The translations under genes were made by a program, and so were the position numbers. From positions 558,001 through 622,000 of the forward strand of contig JBPXJS010000008.1 of the NCBI GenBank assembly GCA_051715425.1: DNA of 64,000 nucleotides, given 5' to 3'. The notes below the pieces were generated by a model, which ran no database searches, had not been told where the DNA came from, and saw nothing but the letters and a program-made list of their open reading frames with translations. Positions within the stretch are counted from its first letter, which is position 1; every line of letters begins with the position of its first letter. Positions 17,772 through 27,213 of the stretch are shown here, in pieces. This DNA comes from JAJTFA01 sp051715425. Lineage in GTDB: Bacteria; Bacteroidota; Bacteroidia; UKL13-3.

Positions 17772-19802
17772 TTACCAGATCTTTACCCTGGTATTTTCTT
17801 CTCTCCACATTAAATTACCCTGCTTCACACCAAAAGCATCATAAAACTGCGGCATATTGGAAAGCGGTCCATATACCCTGAATTTTGCCGGGGAGTGTGG
17901 ATCGGTTAATACCTGGTTGCGCAAAAACTCAGGGCGTGCGTGTGTGCGCCATACCTGAGCAAAGCCAATAAAAAAGCGCTGTTCAGGGGTAAATCCATCA
18001 ATCTTATCTGCGCTTTTGCCTTTGCGGCTCATTTGGTATGCTTCATAGGCAACTGTTAAGCCAGCCAGATCTGCAATGTTTTCGCCAAGTGTTAACTGGC
18101 CATTTACAAAAACAGAATCAAGCACCTGAAATTTATTAAACTGCTCCACCAACACTTTGGTGCGCTCCTCAAATTTTTTGCGGTCGTCTTCTGTCCACCA
18201 ACTGTTCAGGTTCCCTTTAGCATCATACTTGCTACCCTGATCATCAAAACCGTGTGAAAATTCGTGCCCGATTACCGCACCTATGGCACCATAATTTGCA
18301 GCATCATCGCGGTTGGGATCAAAAAACGGAGGTTGCATGATGGCCGCAGGAAATACAATTTCATTCATTACCGGACTATAATATGCATTTACCGTTTGCG
18401 GAAGCATATTCCATTTGGTTTTATCAACCGGTTTACCCAATTGATCAATCATATCATCAAAACCAAACTCCTCTGCACGGAAATAATTGGCCAGATAAGA
18501 ATCCTTCTTAATAATCAGTTTGGTATAATCTTCCCATTTATCAGGATAACCCAGTTTGCGGTTAAAGGAATTTAACTTTTCAAGTGCTTTTTGTTTGGTA
18601 GGAGCGCTCATCCACTCCAGGTTATTAATACGCACGCGGAATGCCTCACGCAGGTTGTCTACCATCTCATTTACCTTTTGTTTAGATTGAGGACTGAATG
18701 CTACTTTCACATATTCCTGTGCTACCAGTTCACCAATGAGCCCGTTGGCGGAAGCCACTACCCTCTTCCACCTTGGTTTTTGCTCCTTTACACCCTGAAT
18801 AACGGTACCATAAAACGCAAACGTTTGTTTTTCGGCAGCACTATTCAGGTAACCAGCACAAGACGAAATGATTTTCCATTTTAAATAGGATTGCAGCATT
18901 TTTATATCGGAAGCAAACAGTTCGTTGATATGTGTAAAAAACTCAGGCTGGGCTACAATAACGGTATCTGTCTTTTTTGCAGTAAGGCCGGTTAACTTAA
19001 AATAAGTTTCCCAATCAATATGGTTATAGCTTGCTTTAAGTTTCTCATACGTAAACTTGTTGTATTTTTTTTCCATGTTGCGGTTATCAACCCTGCTCAT
19101 GCTTCTTTCGGCCATACCGGTTTCAAGTTCCAAAACATTGGTGGCGTCTGCTTCTGCCAACTCCGTATTTGAACCAAATATCACAAACATCTTAATCAGG
19201 TGAGATTTGTATTCTTCCCTAATTTTTTTCGATTTTTCGTCATCTTTCAGGTAATAGTCCCGGTCGGGCAATCCTAATCCACCCTGTGAAAACCACGTTA
19301 CATATTTTTCATTGTTCTTTACATCCAGGCCCACATACATATTAAAAAAACCTGAAATGCCTTTGCGGTGGAAACGTGCCAGTGTAGCCGTAAGCTGTTC
19401 CTTACCACTTAATTGTTCCAAATCTTTAATCAAAGGATAGGCCGGTGTAATACCTTCCTTTTCCAGTTTAACGGTATCCATGGCAATTCTGTAAAAATCG
19501 CCAATTTTCTGGCGTGCGGTTCCCGGTGCGGCTGTTTTATCAGCAGCAGCATCTTCCATAATTTTCTTTAACAAATCATTATTGCGTTCAGCAAGTACAT
19601 TAAAACTTCCCCAGCGTCCTTCACTTGCCGGAATAGGATTGGCATTTATCCAGCCTCCGTTTGAAAATTCAAAAAAATCATCCTGTGGATTTGCTTTGCG
19701 GTTAAGGGATTCTGTATCCACCCCTTTCAGTTTGTCGGCCAGTATAAATGCAGTGGTTCCCAATAAGGTAACACCAATGGCTATAAGTATTGATCTTTTC
19801 AT
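17772..19802 (-). CDS. M13-family zinc metallopeptidase (neprilysin/PepO-like)
   Basis: 676 residues with an N-terminal signal or anchor (SILIAIGVTLLGTTAFILA). NPQDDFFEFSNGGW is the M13 N-terminal motif. The active site is GHEFSHGFDDQGSKYD (HExxH), followed by ENIADLAGL with the third zinc-binding Glu. A conserved WR-THARPEFLRNQVLTDPHSP segment and the C-terminal W are also present. It cuts oligopeptides in the periplasm or at the surface. It is convergent with the desaturase gene, with 1 base between stops. Confidence 0.93.
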   Translation of the reverse strand: MKRSILIAIGVTLLGTTAFILADKLKGVDTESLNRKANPQDDFFEFSNGGWINANPIPASEGRWGSFNVLAERNNDLLKKIMEDAAADKTAAPGTARQKIGDFYRIAMDTVKLEKEGITPAYPLIKDLEQLSGKEQLTATLARFHRKGISGFFNMYVGLDVKNNEKYVTWFSQGGLGLPDRDYYLKDDEKSKKIREEYKSHLIKMFVIFGSNTELAEADATNVLELETGMAERSMSRVDNRNMEKKYNKFTYEKLKASYNHIDWETYFKLTGLTAKKTDTVIVAQPEFFTHINELFASDIKMLQSYLKWKIISSCAGYLNSAAEKQTFAFYGTVIQGVKEQKPRWKRVVASANGLIGELVAQEYVKVAFSPQSKQKVNEMVDNLREAFRVRINNLEWMSAPTKQKALEKLNSFNRKLGYPDKWEDYTKLIIKKDSYLANYFRAEEFGFDDMIDQLGKPVDKTKWNMLPQTVNAYYSPVMNEIVFPAAIMQPPFFDPNRDDAANYGAIGAVIGHEFSHGFDDQGSKYDAKGNLNSWWTEDDRKKFEERTKVLVEQFNKFQVLDSVFVNGQLTLGENIADLAGLTVAYEAYQMSRKGKSADKIDGFTPEQRFFIGFAQVWRTHARPEFLRNQVLTDPHSPAKFRVYGPLSNMPQFYDAFGVKQGNLMWREENTRVKIW

Positions 19803-19856
19803 AGTGGAGCAATATCAGCAAAACAAAACAAAAATGCACCACCGTCAAAAAAAAAT

Positions 19857-19941
19857 CAGGAGAACTGCAAACCCTTAATATGAGCAGTTTCGTACACCAA
19901 TGAAATCAACTTATATGAGTTAAGGGAATGCAGTTCTCCTG
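19857..19941. repeat. 85-bp element with 22-bp terminal inverted repeats
   Basis: The arms at 19857-19878 and 19920-19941 match at 20 of 22 bases (they begin CAGGAGAACTGCA and end in its complement). They enclose a 41-base loop. AAAAAT lies directly outside each arm (19851-19856 and 19942-19947). On the minus strand the structure ends in a run of nine T, so it can be a terminator for the T9SS/PKD gene. The matching flanks also fit a small non-autonomous mobile element with a 6-bp target duplication. Confidence 0.75.
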
Positions 19942-19960
19942 AAAAATATCTTAGCGCGTA

Positions 19961-20785
19961 TTACATATTGGATTTGCTAAATTTCTGGAACAAGGAATAG
20001 GAGGCTGTTTGCATATACAGGTTATATGCTCCGTTTGGCAGGGCATCTGTATTTACCGTATTGCCACTTCCACGCATCAGCTCTCTTCCTGTTATATCAC
20101 TTATAATAAATAGTTTTACCTGTTCAGCACCGGACTGAATAAACATGATACCGGCTGAAGGATTAGGATAAAGACTGATTTGTGATACACCGTTGAATTG
20201 ATCATCTAAACCTACCGGAATCACCATGCCATCACTCACCTGAATGTCTTTCTCAGAAGCCTGGGTGCAACCATTATTATTGGTAACAGTAAGCCTGAGC
20301 TTATATATTCCCTGACCTGCAAATTCATACCTCATATGTTTATTATGCGATATTTCCGCACCATTTACCTCCCACAAAAAATTCACAAACGAATCTGCAT
20401 GATGTTCGCTTTCATTTATAAACCAACGTTTCATGCCATCAATTACGGTTGATTCTTCCATACTGAATTTGCTTAATGGTAAATTATTCACCACTACAAA
20501 ATTCTCCCTTTCCACACTATCAAGTAAGCTGGATTTTTCTGTAACCATTTTCACATGATAACGCCCTGTAACCTTATATTCATGGGTTACCGTTTTTCCA
20601 TAAGCTTTTTCCCCATCGCCAAAATACCAGGTAATATTTGAATACAAGTCCGCCTGCTGACAAACAAAATAAACAGTTGTTGATCCACACGCATTTACCG
20701 GATTTGCCGGAGTAAATGATGGGCTTGCTGCTGCTCTCCAACTTATTCCAAGTAAAGAAAGCAAAATTAAAGTCAGCGTTTTCAT
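19961..20785 (-). CDS. Secreted T9SS cargo protein with PKD-like domains
   Basis: 274 residues: signal peptide (LILLSLLGISWRAAA), then two PKD-type folds (ITWYFGDGEKAYGKTVTHEY and FLWEVNGAEISHNKH ending LRLTVTNNNGC). The C-terminal T9SS type A sorting domain runs from QISLYPNPSAGIMFI to the final strand. It is likely a surface-attached protein with protein-protein or glycan binding domains but no enzyme core. The 85-bp inverted-repeat element follows its stop codon. Confidence 0.82.
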   Translation of the reverse strand: MKTLTLILLSLLGISWRAAASPSFTPANPVNACGSTTVYFVCQQADLYSNITWYFGDGEKAYGKTVTHEYKVTGRYHVKMVTEKSSLLDSVERENFVVVNNLPLSKFSMEESTVIDGMKRWFINESEHHADSFVNFLWEVNGAEISHNKHMRYEFAGQGIYKLRLTVTNNNGCTQASEKDIQVSDGMVIPVGLDDQFNGVSQISLYPNPSAGIMFIQSGAEQVKLFIISDITGRELMRGSGNTVNTDALPNGAYNLYMQTASYSLFQKFSKSNM

Positions 20786-20971
20786 ATGATTATTTGTTTA
20801 AGTTATTAATGTTGATTTCATGTAATACGATAATTGAAATCATTTGTTACACTTTAACAAAATTTTAACATCCGGTAACTGTGATACAAAGATGAGCCGG
20901 CATTTTAAAGGCAACTACAGGTATTACATTAATGGGAATATTGTATTATATTGGGTTACCGTTTATCACCA

Positions 20972-22033
20972 ATGTCAACCGAATTTATTAAAGGCCGAGG
21001 ATCTCAGTTTAATGCTGCCAACCGTTTTAGCAGGTACCATACCGTGCAGGAATTTATGGAGGGTATAGATGAACCGCTGATAGATGAAGTGCATACACAG
21101 GTTTTTACGGAGTACCCGAAAAAAATTGTCAATAAAATTGAGAGTCCTGATGTTGGTATGGAATATTCGCTTAATCCATATCAGGGTTGTGAGCATGGAT
21201 GTATTTATTGCTATGCCCGCAACACCCATGAATATTGGGGATACAGTGCAGGACTCGATTTTGAAAGTAAAATAATTATTAAACCTCATGCTGCATCATT
21301 ATTACGCAGCACCTTTGATGATAAAAAGTGGAAACCTGCGGTGATCAGTTTATCCGGAAATACGGACTGCTACCAACCACTTGAACGCAAATACAAACTC
21401 ACACGCTCTGTGCTGGAAGTATGCCTGGAGTACCAAAATCCGGTAGGTATTATTACCAAAAACCAACTGGTATTGCGCGACCTGGATTTGCTCAAAGCCC
21501 TTCATGAACAACAACTGGTGCAGGTTTTTATGAGTATTAACTCTTTAAATGAAGATATCAGGCAAAAACTGGAACCACGCACTGCTACTTATCACAACCG
21601 CCTGAAAGTACTGGAAACATTAAGTAAAGAAGGAATTCCCTGCGGGGTAATGGTAGCTCCTGTTATTCCCGGATTAACCAATTACGATATCAGTAAGGTA
21701 TTAAAGGCAGCAGCCGATGCGGGCGCCTATACAGCAGGTTATACCATTGTAAGGTTAAACGGAGCCATTGCCAGCCTGTTTACCGACTGGGTGCATAAAA
21801 CATTCCCTGATGCGGCAGAAAAAATCCTGAAACAAATTGCAGATTGCCATGGCGGAAACTTAAACGACAGCCGTTTTGGAACGCGCATGAAGGGAGAAGG
21901 AAAAATAGCACAGAGCATCAGACAACTATTTTTGGTTTCAAGGGATCGATATATGGGTGGTAAAGAAAAACACCACTTTAATTTAAACGCATTTAAAAGA
22001 CCCGAAAAAGGTCAGTTGAATTTATCCCTATGA
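20972..22033 (+). CDS. Radical SAM protein, PA0069/SplB-like family
   Basis: 353 residues from MSTEFIKGRGSQFN, the usual start for this family. The ATG at 20951 gives seven extra poor-fit residues. The radical SAM cluster is NPYQGCEHGCIYCYARN (CxxxCxxC), and the conserved SGNTDCYQPLE and GIITKNQL blocks follow. Such proteins resemble spore photoproduct lyase but occur in non-spore-formers, where the role is unknown, possibly nucleic-acid repair or modification. It overlaps the next gene by 4 bases and heads a three-gene operon. Confidence 0.87.
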   Translation: MSTEFIKGRGSQFNAANRFSRYHTVQEFMEGIDEPLIDEVHTQVFTEYPKKIVNKIESPDVGMEYSLNPYQGCEHGCIYCYARNTHEYWGYSAGLDFESKIIIKPHAASLLRSTFDDKKWKPAVISLSGNTDCYQPLERKYKLTRSVLEVCLEYQNPVGIITKNQLVLRDLDLLKALHEQQLVQVFMSINSLNEDIRQKLEPRTATYHNRLKVLETLSKEGIPCGVMVAPVIPGLTNYDISKVLKAAADAGAYTAGYTIVRLNGAIASLFTDWVHKTFPDAAEKILKQIADCHGGNLNDSRFGTRMKGEGKIAQSIRQLFLVSRDRYMGGKEKHHFNLNAFKRPEKGQLNLSL

Positions 22034-23445
22034 AAAATCTACTCACCATTTGGCTTATCCTGCTGTGCGCTTATGCAGGTAGGGCTCAGGACTGGCAACC
22101 CTTTGTGCCCGGCATGAAATATTTCTACCAGATTGGAACCTCCGGAAATACTTCCGAGCTCGAATTTTTTCACATTGATTCGGTTTACCCTGCAGGAACA
22201 GATACCGTTTATTTAAACAATGCCCAACATTATAAAAATGATACATGTGCAAAGAGACATACCCAGGCCAACCCTAACTATATGGAGATCATATGGGCGC
22301 CTGATAAAGTGATCAAAACCCCTCAATACTGGAAGTTTAACTACCGCTACGATTCGTGGGACACCGGTAATAGTGAATTTTATATTCCCGTCAATTTAAG
22401 GGTGAATGATACCTGGACGGTAAACACTCCAACCTATTCTGCTACCTGTATATGCCATTCTATTAAAGATTCCACCTTTCTTTCAGTAACAGATTCCATA
22501 AAAAGAATTTTGTGTACCAGCGGGACAAACAAGGACGAAATCATACTTAGTAAACAACATGGGTTATTAACCTTTTTTCATCCTTTTCATTCATTAATAC
22601 TGAGGTTATCCGGATTTCATCAGAATGGCATTGGTGCCGGTAAAGAGCCACTCTCTTTGAAGGATGCTTTTCTGCCGAAAACCGGAGATATGCTTTGTTA
22701 TCGGATTACCAATACTTCAACTCCAAATCACATAGAAATGATGACGGAATATAAAGACTCCATTATTTCTGTTAGCACTTTAAACGATTTCCTGCAGGTA
22801 TCTGCTTATCGCCAGATTTATCAGCTCATTCCTTCATCATCTTCTACGTCACAGCATATAGTTTACACAATCAATATCTCAACTTTTGATCAGGAATTTT
22901 ACAGTCCGCATTATTCACTCTACAACCTGAACGATACCACCTCATCGGGTTATACAAGTAAGGGAGTTTCGTATGAATATATTGCTGACGGCACTCTATT
23001 AATGGATGGGATCATTTGGAGAAAATTTATATCCAATATATTTTCTTATGACCCTCCTAATTGTGACTTACATACCCTGTGGGACGGAAGCAAGTGGCTA
23101 AGAAAAAGCATACATTTAGGTGATATTTACTCATCTTATTGTTCAGTTAGTGGTGATTGTTACAACACAGAACTGATTGGCCTTCGCATCGGCAATAAAA
23201 CATACGGTCATGTTAATCTTTCCTTAAAAGAATGGAATTATCATACATTTAGACTATTCCCTAATCCAGCTTCCGAAAAATTGTATATAAATTTGCATCA
23301 ACAATTCCATTATAGTATTACCAATCTCACCGGAAAAACAATTTCTGAGGGTGATGCCGAAAATGAAATTGATATCAGCATACTGGCTCCCGGCCTTTAT
23401 TTTATTGAAATAAACGGCACCTACCAAAAATTTATAAAACAATGA
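22030..23445 (+). CDS. Secreted T9SS sorting-domain protein of unknown function
   Basis: 471 residues: signal peptide (LLTIWLILLCAYAGRAQ), a long beta-rich part without recognised domains, and a T9SS C-terminal domain (FRLFPNPASEKLYIN, ending APGLYFIEINGTYQKFIKQ). The central part contains several CxxC-like pairs (CICHS) and repeated Tyr/Asp-rich strands. The gene is coupled to the radical SAM gene upstream and the cupin downstream through ATGA overlaps, an unusual mix of a cytosolic enzyme and two exported proteins. Confidence 0.78.
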   Translation: MKNLLTIWLILLCAYAGRAQDWQPFVPGMKYFYQIGTSGNTSELEFFHIDSVYPAGTDTVYLNNAQHYKNDTCAKRHTQANPNYMEIIWAPDKVIKTPQYWKFNYRYDSWDTGNSEFYIPVNLRVNDTWTVNTPTYSATCICHSIKDSTFLSVTDSIKRILCTSGTNKDEIILSKQHGLLTFFHPFHSLILRLSGFHQNGIGAGKEPLSLKDAFLPKTGDMLCYRITNTSTPNHIEMMTEYKDSIISVSTLNDFLQVSAYRQIYQLIPSSSSTSQHIVYTINISTFDQEFYSPHYSLYNLNDTTSSGYTSKGVSYEYIADGTLLMDGIIWRKFISNIFSYDPPNCDLHTLWDGSKWLRKSIHLGDIYSSYCSVSGDCYNTELIGLRIGNKTYGHVNLSLKEWNYHTFRLFPNPASEKLYINLHQQFHYSITNLTGKTISEGDAENEIDISILAPGLYFIEINGTYQKFIKQ

Positions 23446-23843
23446 AAACTTCTACCCTATGTCTTATCCTACTCCTCATTTCCACAAATAGCATAGCCCA
23501 GCAGCACCTGAACCTGAACGCCATACTTGAACCGGAAATTGGTCCGGGTAAAACAGTGGTGCAGTCACTGTTTAATGATTCACTGGTAACCAGCACCCTT
23601 ATTTATATCAGCAAAGAAGTAAAGCTTCACAAACACAATAGCCATAGCGAACACGTGTTGGTATTGGACGGAGAAGGGGAAATGCAACTGGGTGATAAAA
23701 CTTTCAGAATCAAAAAAGACGATTTCATATTTATCCCCAAAGGAGTGCCACATTCCGTTAAAACAGTATCATCGGTTCCGCTAAAAGTAATCTCTATTCA
23801 GGCACCCATGTTTGATGGCAAAGACCGGGTGATGCTTGATTAA
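23442..23843 (+). CDS. Secreted small cupin-domain protein
   Basis: 133 residues with a signal peptide (LCLILLLISTNSIAQ). The cupin pattern is clear: HKHNSHSEHVLVLDGEGEMQ (motif 1, with metal-binding His/Glu) and FIFIPKGVPHSVK (motif 2, with His). It probably binds one metal ion in the periplasm. Function unknown. It is the last gene of the radical SAM/T9SS/cupin operon, and a heptamer repeat block starts within 3 bases of its stop codon. Confidence 0.83.
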   Translation: MKTSTLCLILLLISTNSIAQQHLNLNAILEPEIGPGKTVVQSLFNDSLVTSTLIYISKEVKLHKHNSHSEHVLVLDGEGEMQLGDKTFRIKKDDFIFIPKGVPHSVKTVSSVPLKVISIQAPMFDGKDRVMLD

Positions 23844-23845
23844 CT

Positions 23846-24136
23846 GGTGCTTAGTGCAGGGTGCTCAGTCATTAGTCATTAGTCATTTGTCACTAGTCAT
23901 TTGTCACTCGTCACTCGTCACTAGTCACTAGTCATTGCCTGTCCCTCAAGGCGGGAGTCACTGGATATTAGTGTTCAGTGCTCCCTGAAAAGCTCATTCA
24001 GAATTCAGCATTCTGTTCAATAATGGTTAACGTGCAGATAAACTTCCCAACCAATAAGATTCCGGGATGTACAGATACCTAACTCAACATTTAAAATTCA
24101 ACATTTAAAACTCAACGTTCAGCATTTAACATTTCA
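23846..24136. repeat. Heptamer repeat block with hairpin core
   Basis: From 23868 to 23937 there are ten exact-register 7-mers of consensus GTCAYTA (GTCATTA, GTCATTA, GTCATTT, GTCACTA and so on), after a short GGTGCTT-type lead-in. A small hairpin follows (TCCCTC-AAG-GCGGGA, 23942-23956) and then a GTCACTGG phrase. At 24081-24136 eight 7-mers of another phrase are in register (AACTCAA, CATTTAA, AATTCAA, CATTTAA). The block fills the whole 359-base gap between two convergent genes. I see no gene in it. Confidence 0.85.
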
Positions 24137-24202
24137 AAAACTTCCAACTATTTACCAGATATTGAACACCAAGCAATAACAACGTGTAACCAATGCCATC
24201 AG

Positions 24203-26038
24203 TTAGTTCATTTTCTTTACCAGCAGAAAACAATCGATTTCGTTTATGGAAAGAGAATCTGACTCTTCCTTTTTTTCGAGACTTAACATTTTATATAGAA
24301 TACGCACCTTATAGTCTTTACCTGCAGAATAATCAAAATACATGTGCTCAGGAGCTATAGAAAAATGATGGTAATTATCTGCATTTGATTCAGCATCATA
24401 AATTTCCTGTTGATTGCCGCTGTCAAGTTTTGAAATCAATGGTTTTATGTGATTGGCATGAGAAATATAATACTTCTTGTTTTGGTTAAAGGTAAGCACC
24501 AGGTGTTTGGAATCGTTTACCATACTGATGATATCGCCATTATTCAGGGAAAAAGTTCTGGCATGATCTCCTGATACATCAAACAGGTATTCATAACCAT
24601 CCAATTTTATCATTTCATCATTTTTAGTCGCTATATTATAATATTGATCTCCCCAGTTATACCTATGCCGTTCGTAATAGACTAACCCTTTTAATGCCAT
24701 CAGCTTCTTTTTCATAATTGAGGGATAATAACTTGAATGGCGATAATCATTGATAGTATCATAAAAAATGGAATCAAGTCCGGTTCCAAATATGGGTTCC
24801 AGCACTTCATATCCGTGGGTTTCCAGGCAATAATCCACAATGCGGGAAGAAGCCTTTTGCTGGCTTCTGCTTGTTAGAATAGAATCAGATGCCAACGTTT
24901 TTTCCAAACGCTTTAACTGGCTGCTTAGTGATACCGAAGATGCACCCTGAGGGCCTCCTAAACTTTGCAAACCCAATAAGGCAAGTGTTAACGGAATAAA
25001 CAGGATGTTTTTGCTTTTGGAGAATATAAAATACAACGTTATTCCGCTAAGCCAGATTGCCAGCAGCAACACATAATATCGCTCTTCGGTTACTCCATAC
25101 TCGCTTATCCGGTATAAAATAGCCCAGTAAAACAAACCAAGCAGAGGCAACAAAAAGAGATAAAACCATTTGGCAAAAAAACGAATCCATTTATTATCTG
25201 ATGAATCTCGCAGGGGATAAACCAGGAGGTTTGCCAAAATCCCGGCTATGCTAAATCCCAATACCAACCAGCTTATCCAGCCCTCAGGCAATTTAAATGA
25301 AGATAAAATTTTTACCTCGTATGACAATAAAATAGTGAGATAAATAAATACCAGCGGAACCAACACATACTGGGTAAACATTTTTAACCCTTTTGGATAA
25401 ACACTTTCAACATGACTATGTTCAGGTTGAGCCGGTATACCTCCCAAAAAGAAAATAGTATTAAACAATCCGGCTATAATACTGAACAACTGCAGGTAAA
25501 TATCATTATCCAGGTCTACCTCAAATAATGCCTCAACAGAACCGATAGCTCCAGCCAAACCTCCAAATAATACGAGGCTGTATAATACAGCAGTTAGTAT
25601 ACGTATAAACAGTATTTTATTAAAATGCCAGAAAGCATTTACATCACGATGGTGCAAAAATGGCACAAAAGAAACCAATAAATGGCCGCAAATATTCAAT
25701 ACCAAATAACGGATCAGATCCAGATCCGTTAGTTTGAGGCTTAAGGTTTGGTGATAGAACAGCACCAATAGAACAAGCACCATTTGGGTAATCCAATAAA
25801 CTGCTTTTTTATCTTTAAGACTACGGCTATATAAATTACCGGCCAGCAAAAATGATAAACCAAGGCTGGTTGTCATCATGATATTGATATAAAAACCCTC
25901 TGAACTCCCATTACTACTTAGCAATTGAATGGATGCCCAGGTACCTGCCACAGCCATGGCACACTCAAATGGGAAACGCCTCAAGACACCCATAAGGTGT
26001 GTGTAAATATTGGTAAATGAAGGTAACTTAAATGCCAT
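24203..26038 (-). CDS. DUF4153 multi-pass membrane protein
   Basis: 611 residues from MAFKLPSFTNIYTHL. An ATG at 26062 lies on the predicted -7 box and upstream of the expected transcript start, so the shorter form is preferred. About 12 hydrophobic segments fill residues 25-365, including RFPFECAMAVAGTW, typical of the DUF4153 N-terminus. The last 240 residues are soluble, with Tyr-rich strands. The family has no known activity and is common in Bacteroidota. The soluble tail suggests a sensor or enzyme-support role. Heptamer blocks lie on both sides of this gene. Confidence 0.75.
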   Translation of the reverse strand: MAFKLPSFTNIYTHLMGVLRRFPFECAMAVAGTWASIQLLSSNGSSEGFYINIMMTTSLGLSFLLAGNLYSRSLKDKKAVYWITQMVLVLLVLFYHQTLSLKLTDLDLIRYLVLNICGHLLVSFVPFLHHRDVNAFWHFNKILFIRILTAVLYSLVLFGGLAGAIGSVEALFEVDLDNDIYLQLFSIIAGLFNTIFFLGGIPAQPEHSHVESVYPKGLKMFTQYVLVPLVFIYLTILLSYEVKILSSFKLPEGWISWLVLGFSIAGILANLLVYPLRDSSDNKWIRFFAKWFYLFLLPLLGLFYWAILYRISEYGVTEERYYVLLLAIWLSGITLYFIFSKSKNILFIPLTLALLGLQSLGGPQGASSVSLSSQLKRLEKTLASDSILTSRSQQKASSRIVDYCLETHGYEVLEPIFGTGLDSIFYDTINDYRHSSYYPSIMKKKLMALKGLVYYERHRYNWGDQYYNIATKNDEMIKLDGYEYLFDVSGDHARTFSLNNGDIISMVNDSKHLVLTFNQNKKYYISHANHIKPLISKLDSGNQQEIYDAESNADNYHHFSIAPEHMYFDYSAGKDYKVRILYKMLSLEKKEESDSLSINEIDCFLLVKKMN

Positions 26039-26059
26039 AATGAAGGAATTAACGTACTT

Positions 26060-26067
26060 CAAATATA
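26060..26067 (-). promoter_or_regulatory. -7 box TATATTTG of the DUF4153 gene
   Basis: On the minus strand TATATTTG matches TAnnTTTG. A TTGG at about 26083-26086 is a possible weak -33. The position decides the translation start, because the ATG at 26062 overlaps this box. Confidence 0.5.
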
Positions 26068-26140
26068 CTTATTATAAATACCCAACCGACTCACCTTACC
26101 AAAAGAACAAGCATTAGCAAAAATGCTTTTACCTTTCAAC

Positions 26141-26335
26141 TCAATATTTAAAACCAAGCATTCTATATTTCATAAACGCTCAACTTCAACCCATTTACTA
26201 CACACCAAGCACTAATGATGAATGGCTAATGACTCTCGCCTTGCGGGACAAGCAATGACAAATGACCAATGACAACTCCCTAACTTCAAACATCCCTGAC
26301 TTCGAACTTCCTAACTCATAACTTCGAACTACTCC
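26141..26335. repeat. Heptamer repeat block, inverted copy of the 23.9 kb block
   Basis: The phrases seen at 23.9 kb return as reverse complements: AACTCAATATTTAAAACC, then AAGCACTAATGATGAATGGC, then the hairpin TCTCGC-CTT-GCGGGA (26234-26248), then AAGCAATGACAAATGACCAA. After these comes a CTTCGAAC phrase (CTTCAAA, CATCCCT, GACTTCG, AACTTCC). It occupies most of the divergent gap between the DUF4153 and TMEM175-like genes, so it sits upstream of both. No gene is seen. Confidence 0.8.
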
Positions 26336-26343
26336 TAATAATT

Positions 26344-26370
26344 AAAGAGTTGCACGTGCCTCTTTTTTTT
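26344..26370 (+). terminator. Terminator-like hairpin before the TMEM175-like gene
   Basis: AAAGAG-TT-GCAC / GTGC-CTCTTT with a TT bulge, followed by T residues to 26370. It lies 18 bases before a start codon rather than after a gene. It may stop read-through from the repeat block or act as a leader element. The TATTATTG after it (26373-26380) could be a -7 box, in which case the hairpin is not transcribed with the gene. Confidence 0.45.
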
Positions 26371-26387
26371 AGTATTATTGACCACCT

Positions 26388-26996
26388 ATGAAATTTCAGA
26401 TAGAACGAATAGCCTTGTTTAGCGATGCCGTATTTGCCATTGCCATTACCCTGATGATTATTGAAGTAAAGGCCCCTCATCTTCCACATGATGTTCCTTT
26501 GAATGACGCCATTGCTGCTGTTTTGGAACTTGTTCCTTCATTTGTTGGAATTATTCTTAGTTTTTATCTGATTGGTGTGTTTTGGCTCAGGCATCATCAG
26601 TTGCTCCGGTATATGAGTTCTTATAATACCAAGATGCTTCACCTGAACCTTACTTTTTTGCTTACCATTATTTTTATTCCATTCTCTACCGCTTTTGTAT
26701 TTGAGAATCTGGCATCCAATTCTCCTGTGCCCATGATATTATATAATATCAATTATATAGTGGCTACCCTTACAGCATACCGATTGTTTGTATATGTATT
26801 AAATCCTGCCAATAACCTCAGAGCTGAGGATACCAATGAGGATATAGCCGCCCTGAAAAAAGAGATGCTTTTCCCTATTCTGGTATATGTATTGGTCATT
26901 ATTTTGGCCATGATTACTCCATCATTTGCAGGTTTAGGTTATGGAGTCTTTGCCCTGGAGCGGTTTTTTGTAAAGAAAAAAGTTGGTCCCATTTAA
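26388..26996 (+). CDS. TMEM175-like (DUF1211) membrane channel
   Basis: 202 residues. The first transmembrane helix contains FSDAVFAIAITLMII, the FSD motif of TMEM175 proteins, whose bacterial members form tetrameric potassium-permeable channels. About six hydrophobic helices are visible, including FVGIILSFYLIGVFWLRHHQ and FLLTIIFIPFSTAFVF. A C-terminal basic tail (RFFVKKKVGPI) ends the protein. Ion selectivity cannot be read from sequence here. The gene appears to stand alone. Confidence 0.87.
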   Translation: MKFQIERIALFSDAVFAIAITLMIIEVKAPHLPHDVPLNDAIAAVLELVPSFVGIILSFYLIGVFWLRHHQLLRYMSSYNTKMLHLNLTFLLTIIFIPFSTAFVFENLASNSPVPMILYNINYIVATLTAYRLFVYVLNPANNLRAEDTNEDIAALKKEMLFPILVYVLVIILAMITPSFAGLGYGVFALERFFVKKKVGPI

Positions 26997-27197
26997 TAGT
27001 GGAATCACAATAATTATCAGACAAGGCTGCATCCGGCAACTATACCTTTCTAGCATAACATCCTACTAACATCTATTAAGAAATATCTTTAAAAGTGCCA
27101 TCATCAATCTCCTTTTGAGTACCATGAATAATTAGTTCAGTCTTACCACTAAACAATCTCATAACATAAGTTTAACATAGCATTTGGCTAAAATAAA

Positions 27198-27205
27198 TAC
27201 TTTTG
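27198..27205 (+). promoter_or_regulatory. -7 box TACTTTTG before the Na/Pi transporter gene
   Basis: Exact TAnnTTTG match. The predicted transcript start (about 27212) makes the TTG at 27184 impossible and leaves the ATG at 27214 almost leaderless. The ATG at 27232 would have a leader of about 20 bases. Confidence 0.5.
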
Positions 27206-27213
27206 GCCCATCC

